Below, piece after piece: positions 1 through 13,127 of a stretch of DNA of 64,000 bases. The translations under genes were made by a program, and so were the position numbers. How positions within the stretch are numbered: position 1 is the first letter of the stretch; each line of letters starts with the position of its first letter. Origin of the DNA: Asterella californica (Eukaryota > Streptophyta > Marchantiopsida > Marchantiales > Aytoniaceae); contig JAYKYS010000006.1 in assembly GCA_036924285.1 (NCBI GenBank), forward strand, positions 23,224,001 through 23,288,000, given 5' to 3'. Under the pieces are notes generated by a model, which searched no databases, was not told the DNA's origin, and saw only the letters and a list, made by a program, of their open reading frames with translations.

Positions 1-3000
1 TACTTACATTCAGCCCCTTCTGACTTTATTTTCATTTCGAATTTGGATGTTAAGCCTACAAAAGATATACCGTACGACCTGTGCATGATTGTCATATTCG
101 CGAGCAGTTGGATGGAGTGCAGAAAGCTATTAGCTTTAGCTATTCAGCCAGGGTGTAATTTTACACTCTGTTCCGTTTAAATGGGCCTTCTTTGAAGTCA
201 GCTTAGATTATATTCAGATTCGGAGCTCATGTGCACCTCACAAGTTGGGATTCTCCATACTCCAGAGAAGGTGCATGCTGATCATGCTACCATGCTCGAG
301 GCCAAAAGGAAACTAAGGTTTGTGTTTTTCTCATCCTCGGCCGGCGGTAAAGTGCGAGCTTCAACGGGCCAGTTTGTAGTGTACACTTAATATGTAGTCC
401 TGATCGATTACCTGTAAGAAATCCAGCCCCGACCTAGTAACAGTCCAACAATTTAACAAAAAACAATTCAATTCCCTAACAGTTCGAGGAGAGAACATGT
501 ACAGAACCAGACAAACAACCCTTCGAAACTTCTTGTTTTACCAATGGTCCAAATCTTGCCCAGCCCAGCCCAACTCGAATCAACATCCAGCCATGCTGTT
601 CCTTTAGCTTGTCTTTTATCGTTTGTCGTGCTTGCATGTGGTAGAATGAGGTCGTTTGTTGTTAAGTGGAAATGAGTTCCTCCGAGCTGAAAACAGGGTC
701 CGTAGAGGGGCCCATACCGTAATCCAAGGTACGAGGCTCGTTGAGGGCTTGTTTCGTGTTGTCTCTTATGAGCAACCGGACTTCAGGATATGACCAGACG
801 GAGCTTCTGGATGGTAATGGAGTAGAGCCGACCCCACGGACATCCACAGCTCCATAGCTAGGGTCTGCTAGTCACGCTATGCGTGTCCATTTAACCAAAT
901 GAAAGCACAAAAGATATGAAGGCTTCTAGTTTATCCAAGAAACAGATATACCAGTTTTCGCCTAGATTTCCCCGCGTACCGTCAACCTTTTGGCGGTTTC
1001 TAAGGACTTCCAGTTGTTTGCGTTAGCAATCCCATTATCTAACACTATCTCTGAAGTGAAGTGTGACTTTAAGTATCGGTTCAAATCCGGTGTCTGCTCC
1101 ACTTTATCTGTTCTTTAGCAAAACCTGCAGGTTGAGTTTGCAAAGAATTCCGGTTCTAGGCGGACACTGATATACACCCTTGCGCTGACAAAATAGAGAG
1201 TACGGTAGTGATAAGACTTGCAAGAGGCGTTCTTCAGTCCTTAGTGCAGTACTTAGCTCTCAGGGGCTTTACTCAATTGAGTTTTGGAGGAACGATCTCG
1301 ACCCTCGAAGAGAGGATGGACTGAGGTATGTGAAGTTGTCATCAGGGTCCACCGATTGTGTTTATCTCCGTTTAGAGGGTTATAATGGAGGTCTTGTTGC
1401 GTTTGGACCGTAAAAGTGTGTGCTGCCCATGTTTTCCGGCTTTAATTGTCGTCCTCGAGTTTCCTCGCCAAAGAAACCCAAGATATGAACAACATACAGT
1501 TGTGCACGTGAACTTAACCCATTGACGGTCTGCTGATCTGCAAGTCTTTTCCTAGAATATTCTGCTCTCTTAGTCATTGCTTTTGCAAGTGGTGCACTAG
1601 GCACGAGTAAAACATTCATCACCAGTTCCAATGGAGGTTTAGTGATGAACATGTCGCTCCAAGTTGGAACTTTTCTTGGATGGCAGCATGTACTATCCAG
1701 ATTCTGGTGTACGTCTTAAGACGGAGGGAAGGACGAGATGGCTGAGTGATATACAACCGTGATGTTATACATCGTCAGATATTTTCCGTATTTGGTGCAT
1801 GACACGAAAACTTCCAGGTGTGTTCTCAGAATGCATTATACACCTCATGCGGTTCTAGCTTTCTTAAGCGCTCTGAAGATCTAGAGACGAGGAGATCAGT
1901 TGGAGGAATCATGATTTTGCAATTGCTGGTTGCAGCGGGTCAATCCTCTGGAGTCCAAAGTACTGTAAACCAGGAGATATCCATATCCCACTTCGATCCT
2001 CTCTGTTCTTTCCAGTATACCTTTCTCGTCCGAGGTAGAAGGGGGGGATTCATTCATGGACATTGAGAACTTGCAGAGTATACAACTGAGACCTAGAAAC
2101 CAAAAGCTTCAGTAACTATGAAGCTCTCCTGTATTCTCAAGCTAACATAAGAGCGCGAAGATCCCCACCAAGAAATGGTTTCGAGTCAGCTAGGTCATGC
2201 TTAGAATGCGCGTAGAGGCATGCAGCTGCATAGAGGGCACAATGAAATAAACCTGGACCAAAAAGTTGGGTGTGGGAACCAGAGACCTCGATGGACGGGG
2301 AGGCAGGACCATTCAAACGTTCAAACACCCCGCAAAACTGTTGAATATAAGAGATGGACAATCAGTGAAAATGAGGAAGCGCCTTCGCGCAGGGGAGAGG
2401 GGAAACGTGGGGACATCGTTGGGACCCAGTAGAGCTTGGCTGGGTAAGTCTTCACAACTCATCAGTTTTTCTTAAACTTCTAATTTGTGTTCTGTTAGAG
2501 TCCCAAGTCTGAAGCTGTCCGTCTTAGAGAGACGAACTTATGTTCTAAGACAACGATGCATCAACTAACGCCAAGGATCGTCGAGCTAGGTTCTGAGAGA
2601 ATTCGTGGACTGCCTGCTCTCGAGCTGATGCTATCCAGTGTAAAGAGAAAGATGTGCAGTGGTACAAGTGCTGACAAGAACGGCCTCCGAGCAAGCAAGG
2701 ATCTAGTGACCATCCAGAGCTCTAACTTGTAAGGAGAGCCAAATTCGTGTATCCGCTATTCACAAATGTCAGGAACATGACGTCTGGACACTCTTCTCAG
2801 TGATGTGTTCCTCACAGTGATCATGAGACGCAAAGTCAAGTTCCGAACTGAAGGTTCACCTGATCGATCCATTTGAGTCCATCGAGGAGGCGGCCCGTGC
2901 TATCACGTGGGGTTCATCAGAAATGCCGATAAGAAGGGTGAGAAGGCTCTAGGGAGTCTAACGAACCTAGAAGTCCAGGCGGTTCAACTCCCAAGGCTCT

Positions 3001-5129
3001 TGTTTCCTCCCAATTCAGCAATAAAAAAAGGTTTTCACAGTTGAAACCTTAGCGTTACGGTGCATCATCGCTTCGCTTTGTAGAGGAGGAGATGGCTTTC
3101 ACCTTTTGAAGCCAAATCCTGGGGAGCTATTTTCTGTTGTTCTTCCTCATCCGGAGAGAATCTGGTAATCACGATTGGACTCATGTCGTTAATACTGACC
3201 ACCAACTCCACTGTTCCTACATCCCTCTATTCCGCAACTCACCACACACTCTCTCCCCATCTCGTTCTGTCTCGTGTCTCGGCACCTTAATTAGCCTCTA
3301 GTAAACCCTAGCAGGAAAAGAGGACCTCCTTATGGTGCTGCTGCACTGCAGCATCAGAGTTGCCCTCTGGAGTCTGCACATCACGTTGGGTTCAAGTGAA
3401 CTTTGTCGCTTGCTGCCTGTGTCTCTTAGCGGTATTGTCTCGACTCTGCAGCGTCAGCGAGTCCAAGTGCCCAACACTTTCTCAAACCGTTCCACGCAAA
3501 CCCCTCACCCGTTCCTAGTTTCGCTCTTGACTCTTACACACCTTGACGTAGAGTGTCGAACAGTGGGTTTCTGAACTGAGGAACTGAGGAAGATTCTGAA
3601 CACTGATCGTACCCTCCTCTTTTGCTAATCTCTTAGGCTCTTACCCTCGTACCTCTTTTGCTACTACTAGTTGTTTTCTTCCAATCAGATAGAAAGAAAC
3701 AGACGAGAACCCTGTGAAAAAGAACTACTCAAAACGATTAAACTAGTTGGCATCTCTAGAACTGAATACAGCACAGTCGAGAAAAGATGAATCCGTGATT
3801 ATCCAATCGGTTTCAGCTCCTGACCATACAAGATGGTACAATCCTACAGTAAGAGAAGACAACTCGAGTTTGGGTCATATTCGGTTCGCTTTTCTCCTCT
3901 AGGGGGTGAGTTACTTGCGGCATGAGAATATAGTGCGAAGTGTCAGCGAGTAACTGTCGAAAGACAGACCTGGCCAGATCGATCGGTCAACTCATTCCTC
4001 ATCTGTGACTTGGAAAACCGTCGGGTGTTCGTCTACCTCAGACCGAGCAAAGTATAGGCATAGAACTTGATGTCATGCATGCCTTCAAGTTAGCGTGCGG
4101 ACTTCAAGTCAAGTACTCTACCAAAAGCAGCTTGGTTTGCTGTTGTCCATGGAGGGGTTGACAAGCCACTGAAGTTCCAAGTATTCAAGCATCTGCAAGT
4201 TACTGAGTAGGGAGTAGATGCTCTTCTCTTCTCCGGGTGCGGTCGTATATGGTCTAGGCGTTGGCTTGCTGCAGTCGAGAAGGTCTCCGTCTTTAAATGG
4301 CCCACCATTCAGATACAGCCAGGCATACGCAAAAGAGGATCATGTTGCGCAGAGCACCGCCGTAGATGAGTGCTGTCGTTAAACCCCGTTAGTTAGAGAC
4401 TGTTACGCAGTCTTATTTATTCAACGATAACTTAGATCGAAGGGTCTTTTGACACCGTGATAACCATGCAAGGTAGAGGACGAATTCAATATGATATTAT
4501 GAATGTTCTCCCCATATATATATTTCACAACATAGGATTCTCCTCACAAGCAGTTAAGCTTTCATCCAATTTTAGAGGGTTTTGTCGGTGGCAGAAGGAC
4601 TGACTTGAACTCAACGGGAATTGAAGGTTAGCTTCTGTTTGTCGAGTACGGGTTGAGTCTTGATATGAACTGTGTTCCCAACTGGTCTTCCTCTTAATGT
4701 GGGACATGCATGACTTTTCTCCTGGTTTGAACTCCCTCTGGAATCTGAATACGGTTGCTACTAACGCAGAATCTGGTACGACTTTGTTCACGAGTGCAAG
4801 GCGCAAGTGAAAGTGAGCTAGAAGCAATCCTACTCCCTTTGACTATAATACTTTGCTAAAAGCATGGTTAGCCGTATAGTAGCTGCTGCTGACATTGACC
4901 ATTGCAGTGGTGTGTTGCATTCCTTGCATTTCCCGGGCACTCACTCTCGAGAGTTGTCAACTCACTCAGTCATATTTCCCATACAATGTTAGGGTAACGG
5001 ACTCCTACGTTCACGCAAACAAATTTTTTGTTAGGTAAAGGCTCAAGGATGTCTCTGCAGCCAACATCTCGTGATTCAGTGCGGTGTTAGTGTTATTACC
5101 GGCATAACACATATGATCGATCGTCCTTC
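1..5129. other. Spacer with no recognisable gene
   Basis: All open frames here are short, overlap on both strands and show no family motif. I see no clear repeat, LTR end or RNA gene. A tRNA-like T-arm near 1075-1091 was considered and rejected. Confidence 0.5.
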
Positions 5130-5247
5130 CACTGCATCGCACCGGCCTTCTTGACCCTGAGGAGGTGGATGGGAAGGTTAGTACCTTTCACTACATCGCA
5201 CCAGTCTTCTTGACCCTGAGGAGGTGGATGGGAAGGTTAGTACCTTT
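5130..5247. repeat. 59-bp tandem duplication
   Basis: Two adjacent 59-bp units (5130-5188 and 5189-5247) differ at only three positions, all transitions. The unit runs from CACTGCATCGCACC to GTTAGTACCTTT. No function is evident; the near identity points to a fairly recent local duplication. Confidence 0.9.
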
Positions 5248-5572
5248 CACTTCTCGCTGCAAGGCGCTCCTGGGTTCAAGTCGTCTCACGTGAGTCACGT
5301 CCTCGACGGCCTTCTCGGGCCTGGGCCTGAGATTAGCGGGCGTTGGGTCTGGACGCCGCAGGCACGACACGCAAGGAATAATACAGTAACTATGGAAAAG
5401 CGAGCACTGGCCCCCTTCTAATGTCTTCCCAGATATTTACTTGATCGGACCCCTCGTACTGTTCTGTTACATGTTTCTCGGTTACTAACCATGTCAACTT
5501 TCTATCCACCTAGACTTTTGACGTGTAGCAAGAGAGAATTTATACACAACCGCACTGTTGCTAAAGGAGAAC

Positions 5573-5700
5573 ACAAGGTGTATGTGTGCAAGCTGACGGA
5601 ATGGATAGTGTTAGCATAGCAATGGGAGGTGTCTCTTTTACCGGAAGAACAAGGTGTACGTGTGCAAGTTGACGGAATGGATAGAGTTAGTTGTCTCTTT
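5573..5700. repeat. Imperfect direct repeat, 76-bp period
   Basis: ACAAGGTGTATGTGTGCAAG at 5573 recurs at 5649 with few changes. Both copies continue through GACGGAATGGATAG and end near GTCTCTTTTA. The second copy has lost about 16 bases present in the first. Confidence 0.8.
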
Positions 5701-6974
5701 TATCGAAAGAAAAGTCTCTAGTAGGTCAGAGGACCGATCAAGTGATCAAACACTATGAGGGGTCTGATCAAGCTCGACAAACATATTGAAGGTCCGTTCA
5801 AGCAAATTTCTGTCCGTTCTATTCATCCTCCAATACGTAATAGTATCTGGCAGGCGGGGAGATACGAGCAGGGGATGTGGCTACGGCCGGAAGACTCAGA
5901 GCAAGATGGGTTTATAAATGCATGACAGAAAATATTAAAATTATTGTGTTAGCGTAATGGTGGGAGATCTCTGTCCGATTCTTCGTTGATAAATATTTTA
6001 ACTCTACGCGCACGGCTCTTGCTTAGCGTCCTTGGCGCTCTGCGCCAACTTAGAGTGCTTAGAAAAGATCTGATGCCTTCAGGATCTGGGTTTAGGTAAT
6101 AGCAGGCAGATGATATTTTGGGTTGATGTTGTATGTGTATTGGAGCATGAATAGACGTAAGCCTCCTTCCATCCTCTGCAGTGTCTGCATACCAAATTGG
6201 AACAACCTGCCTGTAATTTTTTAAGGTACGGTCTTTAGGATTGGTAAGACTTGTTAATTATCTCTTTTCATTTCTTACGTCCAACCTTATCTGAAGGTAG
6301 AGGACTTTTGAATAAACTATTTTTTACCAAGTATTGATCGGACGTATGACCCATTAATTTTCTGCCTTACCAAGACCTCTGGTAATAGTGTTTCTTTGAT
6401 AAGTCCTTTACCGTTTGTCATATCAATAGCAGGTTTCCTTACCTCTAATACTGAAACATCACGCTTCTTGTCCCGTCCGTGGGCGTATTTTTTTCTTAAA
6501 ACCACGTTCATTTAAGAAATAAAGAACATGAATGCTTCACTACATGTTTCGCATCAATGGATGACCGATGGTAACCTATCTAGAGCCGGATTAAGGAAGC
6601 GACATCAGCAAGGGACCCTCTAGTGGCTTCACGTTTTGACTAATTAATGCTCGGCTCTCAGGCTTGACTTAATTAATGATTAAGACGTATTGATAATACT
6701 ATCAGTCGTAGTCATTTTCATTTTCGTGACCGTCTGACCGTGTCGCAGCAGCCGTGTAACGGCTGTCCCAATCCGTTCCTCTCGTTCATAGTCCATCCAA
6801 GGATGTTCGAAAGACGGACATCCGATGGAGATACGAATCATGTTTCTCCGACGGATCTCCATCGCTAGAGAATGAATGAATGTCGAATTTATCGACAACG
6901 AGAGATTGTATGTGATTACAAGCTGCACTAGTTCATTGACGAGGACAGACTAGTGAGAGGAACGGTCGATGCGA
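5701..6974. other. Spacer with no recognisable gene
   Basis: Short frames only, none with a recognisable motif. No LTR, terminal repeat or RNA gene is visible. Confidence 0.45.
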
Positions 6975-7250
6975 TTTGTGCGTAACATGCACGAGTGAGA
7001 GAGCGTTAAGACCAAATGCTTGGCTGTAGCGATATAGACGATCGATTGCTGTTTGTGCGTGACATGCGTGAGTGAGAGCGTTCTTGCTAAGTGCTTGGCT
7101 GTGAGCAAGAGAGAGCTGTGCTTATCAGCGAGCGATTGTGCTTGATTCACGACGAGGGAGATTGTGCTCATCACGCCGATTCCATATCTTCAAATTTGTG
7201 CGTGACGGACGGAGACAACGTTCTTGCAAAGGCATGCCTGTGCGTGACTA
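6975..7250. repeat. Degenerate tandem repeats, about 77-bp period
   Basis: TTTGTGCGTAACATGC at 6975 and TTTGTGCGTGACATGC at 7052 both lead through GAGTGAGAG and a GCGTT core to GCTTGGCTGT. A weaker third copy begins near 7196. The copies are clearly related but diverged. No coding role is seen. Confidence 0.65.
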
Positions 7251-9219
7251 TGACATTTTGATCTAGCTCAGTGTGAAGTGGGTTACACATTTGGGAGCAT
7301 CAATGGCACAGAACAAGGTGTGCATCGAGACGAGGTATAGTGAGAATGTTTAATGCATTAAGGTTTCGTGAATCTTGATCGATGTTCTTGGTTTTGTGCT
7401 CGCGTATGTGATTCTTGTAATGTCCATCAGGTATTAGGGTTCAACTTTCATTTGAATGTTAACAATAGATTGATCTTACGACATGCAAGAGGTGTAACCA
7501 GACCTTACAGATCGATATGTTTTTGCGAGAACGAAATGTCACGAACCTACTTGGCTTGGGGTGTTTAAAATGATGTAATGTATGCAACGGTAAGGGTGTA
7601 CGATCAGACATTCGATATGTTCAACAATGCACTTTAGAAGTGGACGATGTTATCAATCCAGTAGAGTCTATTGATAGTGAAGTCGACAACTTGCTCGATG
7701 TTTTATTGAAATCTTTGATGATAACATTCGACTTACACTTCCAGTGGAGCTTCTAACGAGTCTGGGGTTTAAGTACTGAGTCATTGCATGATATCAAGAG
7801 TCGAGCTATCATCAAAGCTCGCTACACAATGTTGGTCAGTAGTCGTTTAAAATTGGACTTAGAATTAGTTTGGGGGTGCTATTGGAGGTTCAGTATATGC
7901 GTCTTTTTGAGACCAATTGTGCGTGTTTACACGACATCATTATGGTGCACTTTTAGAGACGCTTGCATGTCTTCTAAGACATACACTGAAGACAGCAATA
8001 CTACGACTCGACAATCTGATAAGCAAAAAGCGACTGAACACTTTTCAATGTAGAGATAACGTGAAGGTTGACATCGACTTAGGAGTCCGTAGCTGTACCT
8101 TGCTCTGTCAACACTTATGCAAGAATTCTAGATCCACCATTCGAGATTGTGCTTTGCCGCCTGCTGTGCTAGTATATCTCGAGAAGTCGATGCATTCCAC
8201 TTTTCAAAAGCCCGAATTGTATAGAGTTCTAGTCATTCAAAAGTTAACCCATCTGACGCTTGTGATTGCCAGTCAGGTAAAATATCACATACCGACAATT
8301 CTCTCACGTACTTATATCCAGGATGTGATAGACCAGCTTTGTCAGCTAATAACTTGATAAATAGTGAGAAGTACATGATTTTCGATCGATATTTTATGTC
8401 AGTGATGGGACTTGTTCTGTGCTAGCATTGGTGACTCTATTCTTTTTGCAGCGACAAAATGTAATGGAAGTTATCATTGACAATATATTTAAAACAAATG
8501 TTGTTTGTTTTGAACTATTCGCATAGAATGCAAATGTTGGGGGTTTTGGTTTACCATTAATGTATATGTTATACTTTTCGAAAGTTGAGGAGAAAGGTAA
8601 GTTCAGTCAACGTCAGACCGAAGGAGATCGCTTGAGGTGTACTATGTTGATCTGGTGGTTCGAAGTTATATTATCGAAGGGCTTCAAGCCCACATATTTT
8701 CTTACAGACAAAAATCAAGGATAGATAAAGGCACTACAAACTATCTTCATGAGGTCATACATCTAGCTCTGCCTGCGCCATGCGCAAGCAGATGTGGAAA
8801 CTCAGATAAGACAAGTGAAACACGCCGTGCAACAGTATAATGAGCAAGGTGCCCCTTTGCTATTTGACTTCATTGACGCTTCATAGCTATTGAGTGCAAG
8901 TGATGTTCTAGAACATCACCTGCAGAAGAGAGGTTATAACATAGTGTAGCAAGCATTTTAACGTGCACGCGTTAATTCCTGTTGGACCAAGCACTTTCTT
9001 GTATGCGGAGCAACATTATTCTAACAGTGTGAGGGAGGTTTACAATTGGTGTCATGGTCGACACCTTGTCTATCTCTGGGTCTACTTGTAGAATGCGTGG
9101 TACCGTCTTGATAAATAGGTTCTGTTCTCTCGCTCTGCCAAACCGATATTATGCATATCAAGGACCACTAATATAATCAAAAGTCACAGGAGAAAGTTGA
9201 AATACGATTACAAGTATAG
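7251..9219. other. Spacer with no recognisable gene
   Basis: Rather AT-rich sequence. The longest frame (7917-8357, +) lacks a proper ATG start and shows no recognisable domain. It could be decayed transposon sequence, but I cannot name a family. Confidence 0.4.
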
Positions 9220-9852
9220 TTGAACACTCGACGACTGGACAAGCTCTGTGAGATTCTGGTTAGAACTCTTGTGGCAAACTTGCAGATTCAAGTTTCGCAG
9301 ATGGAGAACGACAAGTTCTTTCAATTTTGGTGGAGAGACTTCATCTTGAGTTGGTGTAAGTGTGCAGAGGCCCGAGTGATTGGAGATGTAGCCTCTCGGC
9401 TCGAGGTATCTACAGACGCTTAGATTTGCAATTGTCCATCTTTTCTAAATGATCCTTATTTTCTTTGTAAGCATTTTGTCCAAGCATATTTGTTGCAGGA
9501 GAGCGCATCTCCTATGTTCAAGCAGACAACTCGATGACATGAGTATCCTTTAATTCGCTTTGTTGATTCTAGGCCATTGCTTGAACGAGTAACCATTGCA
9601 CGAGGTAGCATTCCTTGGCTCATACAGGAAGACATAACAAACATGCCTGAGCTTGATGTAGGACTAGATAGCATAGATGAAGACGATGCGAGAGTCACTG
9701 CTCAGACTGTCGTTAAGCGATTATGCAACCTGGTGAACGAAGACGAGCCATTGGCATTGAAGAAGACAGACAATCATCTATTTCTACGACGCATAGACAA
9801 GTGTATTGTGATGTGTGAAAAGCGACTAGATGAGTGTTATCGTGCTTTGTGA
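9220..9852 (+). other. Possible decayed coding fragments, unknown family
   Basis: Two + strand open stretches, about 9220-9423 and 9541-9852, have protein-like composition. The second is acidic and rich in D, E and L. Between them are a donor-like GAG|GTATCT near 9404 and an acceptor-like TTTGTTGCAG ending at 9499. Joining at those sites runs into a stop at 9535. These may be exons of a dead gene or transposon remnants. I recognise no family and confidence is low. Confidence 0.2.
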
Positions 9853-10394
9853 CAAACAACGCAGTAGTCCACATGGACCACATCGGGACCTGCTGATCTA
9901 CTTCGGTAGCTACTTTCATTCCTGCAATGATTTGTGTATTATAGCTTTTTCTTTTTTGCTCATATGTTGGATTTCTTTCTGTCTTGCATTTACAATGTTT
10001 TGGTTTTGTTGGGTGAGGGGCATCCTTGGCCTCAACAGGTGAGGCCTTGGCATGTTCAACTCCTGCAAGGGTGAGGTATCAGTTAGAGTCAAAGGTCCAA
10101 GGTGTTCTCACAATCTTTACCTATCACTTGGGTTATCAGTTTCTGTACACATGCCTGAACGCTCATTTTCAACTAGATGTATATAGAACCAGTTTAATAG
10201 AGACTCAGTTCTAGAGTGTGGAAATTTTTATCGAGATATTTCATGGTTTAGCACTGTTCATGCTCTTTTCTCGATGGTTGTACACATGGCGAAACTTAGA
10301 GGGTTGTTTGGTCTCAAGAAAGGTGCTTGCATTTGATATCATGTTTTTGATAGAAAGTTTGTGAAGCTACGAAGCTTACACTCGATAAACATCA
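9853..10394. other. Spacer with no recognisable gene
   Basis: No open frame of note and no repeat recognised between the fragments at 9.2-9.85 kb and the minus-strand frame at 10.4 kb. Confidence 0.4.
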
Positions 10395-10784
10395 TTACTG
10401 GAGCATGTAACATGATGTGAAGACTTGAAGGGTCCTTCCGACGCCTAAGCAGTCTATCGAGGTCTGTTCCATTTGCAAATCATCTGAGTCGAGTGAGGTA
10501 CTGCGATAGAAAAGACCACCATTGTGGTGGTTCATTGGCGCAATAGGAAATATGTCTTCTACTTTGGTAAAAAGTACAGACAGATTTTTCTCGCAAGCGA
10601 ACGCATCATCTACCGCTTGTTCTAGCAGTTGGGTACAGTATCTATGCATGTTCTCGAAATTAGGACTGCCTAGTTCTTCTAGCACACGTTTTGCTCCAAG
10701 CAATTTTCCCAATACATCAGAGATTTCAGACATAGAGAAGTACACGTATCGTCTTTGTGGCTGCACTAGTGATATCTTTTGCAT
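10395..10784 (-). CDS. Hypothetical 129-residue ORF
   Basis: An uninterrupted minus-strand frame starts with a true ATG (complement 10782-10784) and ends with TAA (10395-10397). The product would be a soluble, mostly helical-looking protein with a leucine- and glutamate-rich middle and no signal peptide or membrane segment. I recognise no family motif. A 100-codon frame overlaps on the + strand, so the openness may partly be chance. No neighbouring gene suggests a role. It could be a small lineage-specific gene, an exon of a larger gene, or noise. Confidence 0.2.
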   Translation of the reverse strand: MQKISLVQPQRRYVYFSMSEISDVLGKLLGAKRVLEELGSPNFENMHRYCTQLLEQAVDDAFACEKNLSVLFTKVEDIFPIAPMNHHNGGLFYRSTSLDSDDLQMEQTSIDCLGVGRTLQVFTSCYMLQ

Positions 10785-11159
10785 GGTGGGTTGTTATGGT
10801 TCTCCACTGGCTTCTCTAGCCTGAGCCCAACTATGTTTCCTTTGTGATCTCCTTCGCCATCCATAACACACAGAATCGATCGGTGAAAAAGAGCTCGATA
10901 ATCAGGAAACGAGCTCTCGGTTCTGTGCACATGTAGAGAAATTTCTAGATATGTGAGCAAGCACAATCGAGAGCAGCGTCAACGCTAGCACTCCGACGAG
11001 AGAAGAAAAGAAGCGAAGAGATTGTATGAGAATGCTCCCGCTCCTGTGTGGACCTGACTAGTAACATCTATCTTCTTTCGTGTGAATTTCTCTGTTCTCC
11101 TGTCAACGGACTCAAAGAATACAATGGAAGTGAACAGTCGACAGCGACTGCGACTCCCT

Positions 11160-11470
11160 CCATGACCTACTACGACGAAGTACTGCTGTACACAAGCGGA
11201 CTTGCTGAGGCAACTTTGAACTCTTATAAATTGGTGTTGAAGAGTTCGAAGGCTCTGCACAAGGAAGGAATCGAAACGTATGGTCTGTTCGTCTGGACGT
11301 AGTATGGTCTTGTTTTACGCCTAGAGTGACTGCCAGATAGTTTGTACGCAGTTTAAAAGCACATCCACCCTTCAGCTTTGCTTACCATCCAAATCACTGC
11401 AGTTTGTTCTCCTCGTTAGTCTTTCGATCGGGGTAATCAGAGAGGTTCATTTCTGTCGGTACTCAGTTTC
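11160..11470. repeat. Left copy of a dispersed direct repeat
   Basis: Shares an ordered series of matches with 12725-13035: GAGTTCGAAGGCTC, then TAGTATGGT, TTACGCCT, GTGACTGCCA, TAGTTTGTAC and AATCAGAGAGGTT. The copies are diverged and lie about 1.55 kb apart in the same orientation. They could be the ends of an old element or a segmental duplication. Confidence 0.6.
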
Positions 11471-12724
11471 TGTTGTACGGAAATTCTGTTTATATTCATG
11501 GAGTAGAAGAAGGGAAAACATGAAACGAGATCTTGGACACTGAGATGGTTAGAACTGTTCTGAACAATGAAAATCTTGGAATGGAGTAAAGCTGTAAAGC
11601 GTTCCATGGTTCGATCGTATCAGGAAATGATGATGACTTTTCTACCTTCTCAATTTCAGGTATCTCTCATGTCCACAGTCTAACAAAGTTCGAAGGTTCA
11701 AGTAGGAGATCTTCATTCTCACCTACTCCAACAGACGTGAAAAATGACCTTGCGATCTTTTAGTACATGGCTATCCTTCGTTGAGCAATCGTTTAATTGT
11801 GAGGAACAGATTCTTAGAAACTTAGTTCGATAATGAATGATGTCTGCAAAGTGAAGTCATGGAACTTCAAGATCCAGTGATTCAAACCTTCTTCTACAAA
11901 TAATTAGGACGTTTCGATTAATTGATCGAGAGTTATCAAGGTTGTCCATTCAACTGCAATCGAAGCAAAATTATGCATAACGTTATAGTTACAATACCAT
12001 TCTACTCGCAGCTACTTATCTGATTTGCTTCTTCTTTCCATGGTCAGTGTACAACCTCCAGAACTGTCACATCATTGCAGGAACAGGAACGTTTTATCTG
12101 ACCCACTTGGACAGCGGAGGATTCTTTAATAGCAAACTTTACGTCATGCATTCTCTTTTCTACCCTCCTAGAAAAGAAAACCCTGGAAGTTGCATGTGGC
12201 ATGTGAGATATTCATAAAACCCACACTCAGTCTACTATCGAATTGTTCGAACCAAGAAACCTGTGCTACCAGATTATTAGTTCGTAAAGTCAGACTTTCT
12301 CGAATGGTTCGAATTCCTTTAAGGTCCCTGGACAACCTTTTCCATAACGTGTTGGAGCTCTTTACGATCACGACCGAGAGAAGGCAAGCTCCCAACGCGA
12401 GCTGACTTTGGTCTAGTTTTGATCGAAATCGATAGACACTCGACTGCACTTTTGGATTTCTCCTCCATGTTGGCTACCACATTCGATTCACACCGGCGCA
12501 TTCTTCAGTGCATGAGATACCAAGGGATGAGAAACACTCGCGTTGTGAGGTGTAAAGTGACACCAGGCAACGATTGTTGGAAGTAAAGGAAAATATGATA
12601 ACAACTTCTTCCCAATGGGCTGGATAACCACGTCTTCAGCTCTACTGTAATTTCACCCACTTAATCTCTCTTTACCAGATGTGACTTTTGTACCTCCACT
12701 GGTGATATCGTAACTCAATGGGGA
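11471..12724. other. Sequence between the two direct-repeat copies
   Basis: No open frame with a recognisable domain. If the flanking repeats are terminal repeats, this 1.25 kb would be the interior of a short non-coding element. I see no primer-binding site or polypurine tract that would settle it. Confidence 0.35.
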
Positions 12725-13035
12725 CCTGTACGACGCACGATTTGGTCGGCAGAAAACGAATCGGCAGAAACTTGGGTTTCTGAGAGTTCGAAGGCTCGGT
12801 ACAAGGAAGAAAGTAGAAGTGCATTCATATAGTATGGTGCGTTCTTACGCCTGGAGGTGACTGCCACTTATATTCTTACTAGTTTGTACATAGTACTTTT
12901 AAACTCAATGTCATCCAACCGTCCTAAAAGTATTGATCAGCCTTAGCAGTCAAACAACCACGAGAATTTGTTATGACGTCCTTAGCTTTTTGGAACTAAT
13001 CAGAGAGGTTTATGCCAGTCCGTAACCGGTGGAAG
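12725..13035. repeat. Right copy of a dispersed direct repeat
   Basis: Partner of 11160-11470, with the same landmarks in the same order. The clearest stretches are GAGAGTTCGAAGGCTC near 12780 and AATCAGAGAGGTTTATG near 12998. The divergence suggests an old duplication. Confidence 0.6.
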
Positions 13036-13084
13036 TTCTGAATCAGCTGATATCATGGGGGTCAAGAAATTCGGGCAGAAGAAG

Positions 13085-13127
13085 TCTCCATTTGAAGAAG
13101 CTAATTCTTCAAATGGAGAATTAGCTT
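13085..13127. repeat. Two overlapping perfect hairpins
   Basis: TCTCCATTTGAAGAA (13085-13099) and its exact complement TTCTTCAAATGGAGA (13105-13119) flank the 5-nt loop GCTAA. An alternative stem pairs AAGCTAATTC (13098-13107) with GAATTAGCTT (13118-13127). The two stems share bases, so they exclude each other. Confidence 0.85.

Noticed and set aside
1025..1101. tRNA-like T-arm (ATCGG, TTCAAAT, CCGGT) ending in CCA
   Set aside because: The acceptor pairs only partly, there is no D-loop GG and no proper anticodon arm, so it is not a tRNA gene.
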